Below the pieces are notes generated by a model. That model saw only the letters and a list, made by a program, of their open reading frames with translations. It made no database searches and had not been told where the DNA came from. From Branchiostoma floridae (lineage: Eukaryota > Chordata > Leptocardii > Amphioxiformes > Branchiostomatidae), in contig NC_049990.1 in the NCBI RefSeq assembly GCF_000003815.2, forward strand, positions 8,160,758 through 8,224,757: a stretch of 64,000 nucleotides of DNA, read 5' to 3'. Position 1 is the first letter of the stretch. Every line of letters begins with the position of its first letter. Positions 22,255 through 34,800 of this stretch are shown piece after piece. Both the position numbers and the translations under genes were made by a program.

Positions 22255-23990
22255 GGCAGACGGGACATTACGTTCTAATTTCATGTGTCTTGATCATGAC
22301 AGAAATTTGACACCTTTGTAATGATTGTCAAAATTGATAGGACAAAGCCGTGGAAGATGAGCATATGTTATGGATTTTTGCAAAGATTTTGAATGTACAG
22401 TTTTCCTTTTTGCATATTCAGACTTTGAGATGAAATTTGTACCCTTTTTTTCTGTGAATTTTTCTTTCGCTTTATTGACACACTTGTGTTTGGATGTACC
22501 AATGTATACTCAACTTAGTACAGTGGTTTGTCAGTGGTTTATCCTTATTGTAGTGAATATAAAACTCAACAGTGCAAGCAGTACTTCAGCTGGTATTGTG
22601 TTCGTGTCATCTATATTTACAGCAGAATGTTTATACATTTGTAAGCCAGTTAAACGTCTTAACCATGAGCTGTAACATACTGATAACGCAGACTGTACAG
22701 TAAAATATACATTGTAGACTCACAAGTCAAGCTTTAGTTGACTACAATAGAGTCAGCTACACTAAATGACAAAAAGGCCAGAAAGTTGAATTTGTCCAAC
22801 AATATCACTGTTAACAGTTTATAGCCCTGTACAATGATAACCTGATTGGTATGTTAGCATATTCATTGGTTTATCATACAATGATTAATCACATGGGCAG
22901 GTTGCAGAAAAAGCAGGAATTTAGAAATTTTCCTTTATCATATGTCCTTTGTTTTTTAGTGATCATCATATTGTGTTATATCATTGTGTTTGTTATGATC
23001 AGGCTGTTGTCCGATGAGCGCCATGACTTATCTCCCGAGTGGGTCACCCCCATAGAATTCCTCTGCTAATATCAGACACTGTTGGGAGTAAAACGAATTT
23101 GTCACTTTTGTTTTTGAGACGCTTGCTTTGTCAGCTCTGGTGTTCAGCTTTTAAGTGTACATGTATAATGACAAATGTGGCATCATTGTAAAGGGTGATA
23201 AATATGTTTTCCAGTGATATGTAATACTAATAATGGCACAAATGATGGATCAAATTTAACTTAAGAAACTTTTTTGTTTTGAGTGTAGATAGTTGTTTCA
23301 GAAGCATTCTTGTGTATATACATGTACCTTGCTTTCTTGAAGTCTTCAGTACATTTTGATTTTGTATTAGGAATACCTATACTAGTATTAGGAAGAGGTA
23401 TTGGATGAAAAGTTGCAACAATGTGCAAAGAACTCAGAAGGTGTATACCACTACATTTGGCAGAAATTTTGTATGGGGAAAGTACATCAACATTTTCATA
23501 CAGGTTCTCCTCGATCCTTCCAAGTGCAGACCTAACACTGATATAGTTGTAAGTGGTTTAATTTTGATAACTGATAGCTTGAGATACTTGCATAGTTTTT
23601 GGCACTCCTTTGTAGAATCTATGATTAAAAATGATGCTTGCAGGGTAACATTGACAAAAAAGGCTATCACAGAAAGAACAAAACGATCTGTCATATCATA
23701 TCATATACAGGTTTTTTATTTGATATCATATGCACCATGTTGGACTACAGTGTACGTCTGGAAGATCTATGCCATTGCTTAGTCCAACTACTGGCATGTC
23801 GTAATCACCAGTTATTCAAAATTCAATTTTAATTACATTGATAAAAAAAGCCTGTACAGCATTTCAGCACCATGTTTGTAGCAGACTGCTGACTTACAAA
23901 CCTACATGTACATGTATGTGGGTTCACTGAACCTTACATTATTAAATATCATCTCTTCAGGAAAGAGCAAAGGCTGCTGGGCGGTGTTTA
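22255..23990. other. IWS1 3' UTR candidate and gene-free DNA
   Basis: No exon is recognised. The first part should contain the 3' UTR of the exon B transcript, but I found no canonical AATAAA close to the stop, so the transcript end cannot be placed. Confidence 0.4.
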
Positions 23991-23996
23991 TTCATA

Positions 23997-24161
23997 CAGT
24001 AGAAGCCAGTTAATTGCGCATTGGATTATCGCACGCTTTGTTAATTGCATCGAATCCCAAACTGGTGCAATCCAGCTGGATGACTTCGCTTTGTTGCACC
24101 AACTAGATAATTGCACGAAATGCACTGGCAAATGGGGTGTGCAATTACGCGGCTTCTACGG
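23997..24161. mobile_element. Pogo-like MITE, copy 2
   Basis: It begins TA then CAGTAGAAGCC and ends GCGGCTTCTACG. The interior matches the copy at 18531-18703 (TTAATTGC, TCCAGCTGGATGACTT, TTGCACGAAATGCACTGGCAA, GGGGTGTGCAAT). The right terminus has decayed, so no second TA is visible. Confidence 0.65.
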
Positions 24162-24632
24162 GGAGATCCAAATCACAGCATAGGGGATCTGTAACTGACG
24201 ATGCCAAATTACGAAAGAAATGACCTTTGAAGGACATGTACACTTAGAAAGGGCTCACAAGCACCGGGAATGAGCCATGGTGCTGAGAAGGCAGAGCACC
24301 ATTGACACAGGCCACTAAAATAATTGCGGAAACCTAGGCCTTCCTAGTGTACGGGGATCGTAGAATTCGACAAAAAAAATTGGCCAGGGGAGTCGGTCCA
24401 CGCTTAGTCCCCTCCAATACTCCTCTGGTAGCAAATAAAACTCCCCTGGCAAATTATTCTCCCTATAACAGCCAGCGTAGTCAGTCGCGGTAACCTCAAC
24501 AAGTACAACTACGTACAGAGAACATGACTATCACAGTAATCAGTATTCGCATCACGTCGTATGTCTACCATTGGTGCGTGGCAGCTTGTGACGCAGAGGT
24601 CGTGAACTTTTGTTTTAGCACCCGTTAATTTT

Positions 24633-25044
24633 TAACCTGGAATCCAGTCTCTCGCTGGCTCGGCCTACCGTACTTAGTGCAAGCTCTCCACGGGGCCACT
24701 GTGGGTCTGAGCCGCCGGGATAATTGGCCCGACCCGGTAGAATTTTCACGCGGTTGGACTTTGCCCAGGGGGGTTAATTGCCGGCCTAGCGAGAGACTGG
24801 GGAAATGGTGCTTTCTTTTTCCTCGAGATCAGATGTGAGATAAGGATTACTGCACCACGGGTGTCCCATATCGCACGGCACAATTGGCTAGGCCGGATAA
24901 TTAACCCCCTGGGCTAAAGTCTAACCCCGTGAAAATACTACCGGGTGTGGCCATTTACCCCGGCGGCTGGGAGCTTCCCTGGCCCCGTAGAGAGCCTGCA
25001 CTAACTACGGTATAAGGCCGAGCGAGAGACTGGATTCCAGGTTA
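24633..25044. mobile_element. 412-bp Mutator-like MITE with perfect 9-bp duplication
   Basis: GTTAATTTT flanks both sides exactly (24624-24632 and 25045-25053). The element starts TAACCTGGAATCCAGTCTCT and ends in the complement. The inverted match continues, with small gaps, for about 150-165 bases through CACGGGGCC, CCGCCGGG, CCCGGTAG and GGGGTTAATT. Long terminal inverted repeats with a 9-bp target duplication are typical of Mutator-like (MULE) elements. No transposase frame is present. Confidence 0.75.
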
Positions 25045-25053
25045 GTTAATTTT

Positions 25054-25828
25054 CTGACAGCCGATACATTCCTAACCGGCATCTCGTGAAGGGTACCAAC
25101 CAGGAGAAAGGAAGAAAGTAAGGTAATGATCTCCCACTTAAACATGAGAGTCAAAGCGTTATCGAATGTCTTCTGTAGGTCGGTCATGAGAGAAAGCACC
25201 AGCCAGTAGGTCAAAGAGAGATTTATTTGCCTCGGGCATTGTCGACATTGTCACGCCTAGCGCTGACAAAACATTCCCTTTCAGGCTGTCTAACAAAACA
25301 GTCTGAACTTCAGTCTGGCAGCAAATCAAATCCCCGATACGCAACGAAAGTGCATGTTCTATGTTTGCCCGAAAACGTTACCGAATGAGGGAATCACGGC
25401 AATGGGCAATGTTTTAGTCTATTGAAGTAACATGGTTAAGAAGTGACAGATTGTTTTGCCAGTTGGAGTATTAAAGATAAAGCTATTTATAGGCTGTCTG
25501 CACTTCAAATGAACCTGAAACTGAGTGGAGCTGCTCATAGACTACGTCGTATGTATACATGAAAGTGTTTCGCACGTTTTGAAGGCTTATCTTATCATTC
25601 ACGGTATATATTTTTCTCCTATGATGGTGAAAAAAATGACAATGGTCTTTTATATATCAAAATCCAAAGATAATACGTACAATAAAAAGAAACATGACAC
25701 CACAACCCCCTTTCTTATATGGTACGCTCTATTATGTAACCTACTGCATTCTGTGGCGTAGCGCAAGCTCACAGCCTGACGTTAACGTTGTGTCATTACA
25801 GCCACCATTCCATACTGCTCCACCAGTT
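25054..25828. other. 5' flank of the GST gene
   Basis: No coding exon is seen. GTGTCATTACAG ending at 25801 could be an acceptor for a leader exon that carries the first GST start codon at 25829, which would imply an upstream non-coding exon. Confidence 0.35.
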
Positions 25829-28800
25829 ATGCCGGTTTTAGGATATTGGAACATCAGAGGGGTAAGTTATAGGCCAAAAGGTATACTGTCGTTAAAACAA
25901 ACCCCATGGCTATGTAAATTCATCCGGGTGGCTATGTTTAGAACATAGATTCAAAGTATACATGGTAAGTCTAAATTTTAGTGCATGTTAACATGGCAAA
26001 ATGGCCAAGACTATATTTTAAAACGATGTGCAGTGCTGACTAGATTTGTTTCGAAAATTCTATCATTGTAATTCGCTGGTACCTTTACAGTCAAAAATGG
26101 CCTAGAAAATCACACAGGGAATCGAGGAAATCTTGTCTATATGGATAGGTGGTCACTATGCCAGGATTCTCAATGCTTATATGTCGATGGAAAAAATTAT
26201 CTTAAGAACAGCCCAAAAGGTGTCACATTGCCAGGGTGGTTCTTATGTATAGGTGGTCAATTGTACAGCCACAGGCTTGACTGTTATGTAGTGTCGCTCA
26301 AATCAATAAACCCAATGTGTATGTAGATCCGGGTGAATGGCCATTTTAAAAAGAAACTGAATATATAGTGTGCCATTTTAGCATCGGGTGGTCTCTGTTA
26401 TTGGTTAAACATGTTGAACATGCGTGTTGATATCATTTTGGCCTAAGTAAATTTTGCGGCCGAAGATATAGTTGTTTTTGTCGGTTAGATAACTAGGCTG
26501 CACAACGGCGGGTAAAAAAAAGGGTATTTTCTTCCCCGAAAGATTTATCTTTTCCAAATAATGTCAATACTCAACTTATACGGAATTGAATGTACGCACG
26601 AGTGTGAATCTCTTCTGACAAATTGATATCGGACAAATAGGCTATTTGATACTATTGCCTCAGGTCCGTTTTGTAGTCAGCTTTACTTGAGTACCAGGCA
26701 CCATGTTTAAATGTAATGTTTAAATGTGCATGCCTTGATTGGGAATGAAGTGCCAAACCACATGCTAAACCTCCTATGCTTGTTGTCATGGTACAGTTCC
26801 ACTGCATACCTAGATGCGATTTTGCGACATCACAACATTGTTGGCTGTCGTCCAAGTTCCTAATCGTTGTCATGTCAGTTTCTTCCGGCTTATTACAGTC
26901 ATATGGCACCCTGAATCTAACATAAGACAACAGCAAGTAAAATTTATGGATAACATATTGACTGCCCCATGATTTCGAAAAAAAAATTATGTCTTACCGG
27001 CAATGGTCTAAAAAGAGAAGCTATAAATGGTACATTCTCCATACCAACAACTACTAGTACTACAAATGCAACAGAAGCAGTATCAGTCAATCAATGGTTA
27101 GCCACCTTGGCGAACCATTATCAATGGGCTATTCCATTCAAATGTTGAGGAGGGGCAATAAAAAAATCTTTAAGCCTAGTTTCATTGTAATATTGCTTTG
27201 CCAAATTTAGGCTTCTTTACCCTCATATACTGCTAACGTCATACACTCTCTATTCTTCCTGATAATGCAGGTTGGACTTTTGGGAGTGGTGGGGGTTTAT
27301 TTCATGCTAGACGCCAATTTTTATGCAAAATGTCTCTCAAATGACCCAGTGTGTCACCCCTTAAGTGGGCGTGATCATATTTCAAAATTTCGATTTTTGC
27401 CTGATTTAAGGACAGCCACCCCCCCCCCCCCACACCCACACACACACGCACACCTGTGTACGCTGCACTTGGAACATCCCAAAGTGTGACCGTTGTTCGG
27501 ACCCGTTTGACCATGACCTTTAATAATAGTAGTAGCACATGCCGGCAGTGTTGGCATACTGGAACACTCGTGGGGTGAGTAACTGGAACACTCGTGGGGT
27601 GAATAACGTATTAACGGTTACTGAGTGGTTTGCCTTTGGTAAAAGTTGAGACAGAATAAATAGTTGTTTTCTGTTAGATAATCAGGCTGCACAACGGCGG
27701 GTCAAAGTTTAAGTAACTAAGTTCCCTGCAAAATTTACCATAGCCAAATAATGTCAGTATGAAACTTGTACAGAATTGAATGTACGCACAAGTGTGAACG
27801 GGACCCAGCTTCTCTAGCAAAGTATATCATGTAGTACAAGTAGGCTATTTCGTACTACTACTAGTTTAATATATTGCCTCAGGTCTAGATTACGCCTGTT
27901 CGCTTTGTAGTCAGCTTGTCTTGTCTACCGCGGACTATGTATGTCTAAAGTCATAAGTCAAGTAAGTCAAGTCAAAAAGAGCAGCGATAAAAGATACATT
28001 TGCCGTACCAAAAAATACTACAACAAAAGCAGTATCAGTCAATCAATGATTAGCCACCTTGGTTAAGCATTATCAATGGATTGTTCCATTCAGATTTTAA
28101 GGAGGGGCAATCAAACCTCCTCAAACCTATCTTTTATTGTGATATTGCTATTTCTTTGCCAAATTTAGGCTTCGTAACCCATTTATACTGCTAACCCTCA
28201 TTCACTCACTAATGATCATTTGCCCTCTCTATTCTTGCTAAGTAATCCTTTGTGCACACCCCTGTGTACGCTGAACATCCCAATGGGTGACCGTTTCTCG
28301 GACCCTTTGACCTTAGCACAGGACAGTCCACACCTTTCCAAGTTCTTTGTCACAGTTTTGTTGAATCGAAGCCTTATACCCTTGTCAGCATGCCGGCACT
28401 TTTGGCCTACTATAACATTCGAGGGGTGAGTAACATAACGGTTACTGAATGCGAGTGCGTTGTAAACTTTGCCTTTGGTGTTTAAATACATGTATATTTA
28501 GGACCTTTCATCAGAGGTCCTCGGCGTCGGCAAGGTCAAGGAGGTTAAACTTCCTTGGTTTTGGTCACTTTGTGTTGAGACGTTGTAATTCTCCACTCGC
28601 TAGCTACTACTGCTACAACAGAACCAGGCAATATCAAATAGCCTCCAACAGGCTAGGCCTTGACAAACTGAAAAAGAAGTTGTGGTTGTCAACTTCGAAC
28701 GCTGATTTCCTAAGCTAAATCTGATATCATACTGGCAACATCATGATGTCAATGGATTCTAAGCTCCTTAGTAGTACTATAAAACAGCTGTTGCCCGATC

Positions 28801-31800
28801 GCAGCGTCGGGGAACGATCTCAGTAATGTGAACGGTAAGTCACTATTAAAATGGTGACCCAGTTTCAAGCCTGACAATTTCAATTTTGTAATTTGATCTC
28901 AAAATTTTATACGTAGCAGTCAGGCCTGAATTGAACTAATTTGTTGGTGACGTTTGCGTTTTCATGGAGTTGTTTTGTAGAGTATGCTTTACAGTGACAA
29001 CCGGGCAATAAAAGTGCGACATATCCCAACAACTAGTCACTATGGCGAAACATTATAAGTACAATGTAATAGCAAGAAGGGCGTTATATCAAAATAGGGA
29101 TGTACACGTCAATGGCTAGTCTATTCAAACGTTGAGGAGGGAACATTCAGAAACATCCTCTTTTTTTTTTTTTTTAGATTGTTTGTTTATTTGTTTATTT
29201 TCTCTTCTTTATCGTCGTAGTTACCATTTATTTACCAGATGGTAGGTTCCTTTACATTCAATTAATCCTAGCCTCTCTATTCTTGACGTTGAATAGCTCT
29301 TTCTGTACACCCCCGTGCACGATGTATTTGGAACATCCCAAAGGGTCCCTAAAGTGTGACCGCTGCTTGACCTCATTAGGGTCCCATCTGGCCAGGACAG
29401 TCCACTCCCAACCTTGCCCGAGAATAGTATTTTTGATTGAAACGAAGCCTAAATTCTCTTGTCACTATGCCGACGTCGACACAGTTCGCATACTGGAACA
29501 TTCGTGGGGTGAGTAGCATATACTGAATCATTCAGTGAATGGTCACTGAGGGCGCTGTATGTTTGCCTTTGTTGATACAAACTGGCTGACCACATGTCTT
29601 CATATCACGCTGTGGTCAAACGTGTCACCCACGCCACGTAAAAATTCATGATGTGATTCAGGCTTTCTCAGCTTCGATATGTACGACATTTGCCTGTTCC
29701 CAGGTTATATGTATTGTATTCGCAACCTTATAACATTCAGCTAAAGATTTTAAACCCAAGGATCAACAGATGTTGGCAGATTTGCGCGTTTGGGCAACAG
29801 CCTCCTAATCTGAACAACAAAGGATGACCTAGTTTCAAGCCGGTGTACGTGGAATGGATAATCATGGTCGCTTGTCTCCAGGAAAAGGAAGCGATCCGAT
29901 TTTCAATTCCAACATCTTCTTGGAGATTAGCCATTGGGACGACAGTGGGCAAGCTCTGTCTGAACTCTGCTTGTTTGGTTTACGTTCTGTACGTCTCCGT
30001 CTCTATGTTACCGGCGTGCTTTATGTCAATTTGATTTGAGTCCTCTGTGTCGAGTCCTTTGTCGACCCCTCATCTTTCTTTCACACTAGGTAAATAACGT
30101 ACCGTAAAACGGGTCCGTCAATAACCTACTTTACTACTCTACAAGCAGAGGTTCGGCTCCGCCTGTATTCTTTACGCGATTTAGGTTCGTTGGGCTTTCT
30201 ATCTACTTGTGGACATGAAGAAATTGTAGGTCATTATAGTGCAATATAGAACTCAGTAAGTTTACTAAAGTGGGGCTCCCATACAAACCAGGAGCCCCGG
30301 TGAACTTAACTGAGATGGCACCCAGGCTATGGACCCTGTTCCGAAAATAGAACATCCCGGAGAGAGAAGTCAACAGCGCCATATCAGCACCTGACGCCCG
30401 CGGATGATTGACTGTAATCTCCAAGCAATTTCCCTTCCCGGTGTATTTCTTATTTTGCCTTAACGCTGCAGTGCAAGCTTCATAAACTCAAATATGACAA
30501 CTTTTCCCTGAAATTTTTTTTTTTTTTCTCATGCTGCTTCATTTCATGTTTTTTTTCGTATTTTTTTTTTCCCCCTGGTTATATTTTTTTTTTAATTTTT
30601 TTCCATTTTGTTCTGAATTTTTTGTTTTGATATTTTTGTCACATTTTCTTTTTGATTATATCTAATTTTTCATTCTTTTAATATTGTTTGCGACAAACAA
30701 TTTTTTTTTATTTTAGAATTAAATCCCTCACTTTTTTTATTTTTTTTGAGGTCTTTTTGTTTTTTTTGCATTTTTTTTTTGTCTTTTTGTTTTTTTCTTT
30801 TTTTTTTTTTTTTTTTTCTTTTTTGCTTTTTTTTGTTTTTTTTTTTGTTTTTTTTTTTTTATTTTGTTTTTAATTTTTTTTTCATTTTTTTTTTGCTTTT
30901 TTTTTGTTTTTTTTTTATTTTTTTTTTTTTTTGCTTTTTGACTTTTCTTTTTCTTTTTTTTTATTTTTTTTTTTTTTTTGTTTTTTTGTTTTTTTCATTT
31001 TTTTTTTTATTTTCTTCTTTATATATTTTTTTTTTTTTTTTTTTTGTTTTTTTTTTATTTTTTTTTTTATTTTTTTTTTTTTTTATTTTTTTTTATGCTG
31101 TATTTATTTTTTTTTTTTTTTTTTTAATTTTTTCTTTTTCCCCCTTATGATCGTTGCACAGCTTACATTAGCTGTTTTAAGCCACCGGAGGAATCTGCTT
31201 GGAGATTAGATTGACTGAAGGAGGGGTCGGTCTTGTGTGTGTCTGTGTAACACAAACACCACTGTTCGTGGCTACAGAAATAACGTCCAAGCAGAGGTTA
31301 GGCCCCGCGACTGGTTTTTGAAGTACTTCTGCTTTAGGCGTACGCGTTTTTGTACTAAATTATAGGGCTTTCTGCTTTGTGAGGCTTTCTTTTTGTAAAA
31401 ACATGCAGACAAAACGCTTGTAAAAAACAGCCAAAGCCGCTACTTGGAGAGTAGCTTTAACGGGACCCTCCCGAAGTTGGGCACTGAACCGAAAGATAGA
31501 TGCCAAACTACAAACATTGGAAAATTAAACATATATTATTATTCTATTGTCGTACCTGTATCATACCGAAGTTATTTTGTGTGTTTTAGCTTGCCCAGCC
31601 CATTCGCTTCCTGTTGGAGTACACTGGGACTGAGTACGAGGAGAAGCGGTATGAGACCGGACCAGGTGGGGATAAACTTCCATATATATAGATTATCTAA
31701 CAAAAAGGCCAATATGAAAAAAAGACAATTTGGTCCATATCTTGGAATCTTTTCATGCATATTAACCATTACTTCTTTTTAGCATGTGGCCATTGAAAAT

Positions 31801-34800
31801 AGAGGAATAGTTTTACGCTGCATGGCAGGGTTGTGGCCAGCCTGAAATCATTTTCAGTCCCCTCGATTTTGAATGGGAATCCTATCGAGCACCGAAGGCA
31901 TGGCGTGACGTTGCGCAACATTTCTAGTGGGTCTGGGTCCCAGAAAATTTTGAAATCTAGACCCTCTGAAACACTATTACCTGCATTTTTAGGTGCACAT
32001 TTTGCTGGTAGACTAAGCTGTTCAATGGCATCTGTTTTGGTGAAGAAGAACACATGGGTTTCAGTTCTTTATATCTTTACATATCAATTTTTGTCTGTCC
32101 CAAGGGACGGAACGGGGAAAACTTTTTTCAGTCCCAAGCTACAAAATTCCTTCAAAGGACTGAAGGACAGGTGCTGGCTACAACCCTGCTGCATGGACTC
32201 GTGTGTGTGTGAGTGCGTACCCAAAGGAATATATTCAGAACCCCTGGATGGATTGTGATAATATTTAGTACGTAAATAGGTGTTGTTGACCCGACGGTCC
32301 TGTACGATTTTAGGCCTCCTTGCAAACGACCTTGGTACTGCAGTAGAGTCGACGTTTTGTTTTGTGCTGGACATGCTGTTGTGTCCGCTCCCTTCAGACC
32401 AAACCTAACAAGGCAGGACTCCGGGCTTGTACATTTGGGCTCCACAAGCAGGAAAGTTTACTTCCCGGAAAGTATGACCATGTGGTTTTTACTGTGCATG
32501 CTTTGCTTTCAGCCCCTGACTATGACAGGAGTGAGTGGTTGAACGAGAAACATTCGTTCGGCCTGGACTTTCCAAACGTAAGTAAATTGGTTCATTTCTA
32601 CCAGAGACTATTCTTTTGTCTTGCTAGTCACAAATGTACGGCATTTGAAATTGCAGCGTTGCAAACTGATGTAACACAATGTTACTTGAAGCTTGCTTTT
32701 ACAGGTTAGTTCAGATCTTTCTTAGATCTTTTTTTTTATATCCTATCTATGGTATTTATGGACACTTATAGCATACTATTTTAGTATTAATGTTTTGTAT
32801 TTTTATTACCCTTTTCACAGCTGCCATACTACATCGACGGCGACATAAAAATCACTCAGAGCAACGCCATTCTGAGGTACATCGCTCGGAAGAACAACCT
32901 CTGTAAGTAATATATCCACCGTTATTAACTTAACGAAAAATGGAGGTATTGTTTTCTGTGTGCGAGTGTGCGTGTATCATTATATTGTGGTCAGTATAGC
33001 TGGATAGATTGTAACGATATTGGTATGTGGGTAGGTCTTGGGAAGACGAAGATCGACGAAGATCAAGCTCATGTCTGGGCCTTCTGGCGACTTTCCTTGG
33101 TACTGAAACAGACCGATCTTCCGGTTTTTGTATGCTCTAGTATTGCTATGCTTCTGCATGATTTTCAGTACATCGTACAACGCCAAATTTCCCAACATGG
33201 CAACCTGTTGATAAAAAATACATTGTGCATCAGGCATATAGTTTACGGGGAAATGCTGGAAGATACCAAAATGTTCCTTTTTTAGAAACCATGCCGATTT
33301 GTTGGTGTAGGTGGTGAGACGGAAGAGGAGCGGGTCCGGGTGGACATCATGGAGAACCAGTCCATGGACTTCCGGAACGGCACCGTCAGACTCTCCTACA
33401 GCCCCAAATTCGTAAGAAAAACCCGTCCTATACATCGTGTCTTGCGTTTACTGAAAGTGCGGCATGTCGGACTGTATTCATCATACAGAAAGTGTAAGGA
33501 CGGATATCAATGGAGAAGTAATCTCCAAACGAGGGCAAAAGCAGTATCGAAAGGGCTAAACATATATACGTATCCGACTCGCTCACGAGATCTGCATGCA
33601 GTCGGTAAAAAGAAAGTACATCCAATTGGTACCTATCCTCTGAGGCCAATTGGACACTTGTCTTTGACAGATCTCCATGAAGATTAGAAGAATAGACTTG
33701 TCTTTGTTACGAAGCAGACTAAGATTACGGAGTTCAAAGCTGACTTCCGTGGTACGAGAATTCTTGCTCTGCCTACCAATAGAATGTTCTATATTTCCCG
33801 AATCAGAGACAATTTACGAAAATTGTATTTCAGGAAGAGCTGAAGCCAGGATACCTCAAAGACGTTGTTAATACCATCAAGCAGTTTTCCCAGTTCCTGG
33901 GGTCTAACCAGTGGTTCGCCGGTGACAAGGTAAAATCTATCGTTATCAGCAGCGTTTTAAAGTCTTAAGTCGTCATCACGACCTCTGTGAACAATTTCCC
34001 CAGGTTGTAAAATCCCTAGAAAACAAGGTTCGTTATTTACAACCAGGATCTATGTAACAGCCGACTGTCTGTCATGGCAATCATGACATGCACTATTCCA
34101 CACTGCAGCTAGGTGTCGCTGCTAACAATGCGGTTCCTGTCAGGCCTACCGCGAGGAAGGTCACAGACGGTTGCCGAAACATCGGCTGTAGATTGTATAT
34201 AAATTTATGATGATGATGGTAATGATGATGATTGGTTTATTGAAAATGAAAATACCTAGCAGCCAAAAGGCTGAATTACGCACAATCTTACGCATCAATC
34301 GCAATACCATTCATTAAACAAAAACAGGCTTAGTAACATGTGTTCTTTTGGACGTTTACAGGTCACATTTGTGGACTTCCCCATGTATGAGCTTCTGGAC
34401 CAACATCGTCTATTAGAACCAACACTATTGGACGACTTCCAGAACCTCAAGGTAACGTGTGATTCAATATGTGCCTCCTGCAAATGAAGTAGTAATGCTA
34501 TAGCTAGTCCAGACTACTCAGACGTTGGATACGACACTGTCCCAGTGTTCTACTCGGTTTTTTTTACAGTATTTGGTGAGTCTTTGTACCTGTAATACCT
34601 AGTACGTCATTTTAACAGTTCACCTTTTTTATGAGAAGTTGAGGAGTAGAACAGGTCCAAGACGTACTGAATGCCGCAAGGCACTCCTGAAACATTATCC
34701 AACATCTACTTGTAGGTTAAATCCAAACAGCTCAAGTAGTACAACTTTTAGTGTTATTGCTCTTTCCAGCGTACTTGTCGTAGAAATCTACCTATAGGCT

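Larger units (their letters stand above)
26460..29520 (+). repeat. Tandemly duplicated GST promoter/first-exon units
   Basis: Segments recur in order. CTGCACAACGGCGGGT is at about 26500 and 27690. GAATTGAATGTACGCAC is at about 26584 and 27774. CAGTATCAGTCAATCAATG is at about 27077 and 28029, followed by AGCCACCTTGG. Relatives of TTGAGGAGGGG are near 27145, 28100 and 29133. Just before first exons 1b, 1c and 1d the shared string GGAACATCCCAAAG...GTGACCG recurs. The units are about 0.85-1.2 kb apart and have lost different parts. Together they look like three rounds of duplication of a promoter plus first exon. Confidence 0.75.

Noticed and set aside
30688-31209. Long Phe-rich open frames
   Set aside because: They are translations of the T-rich low-complexity tract.
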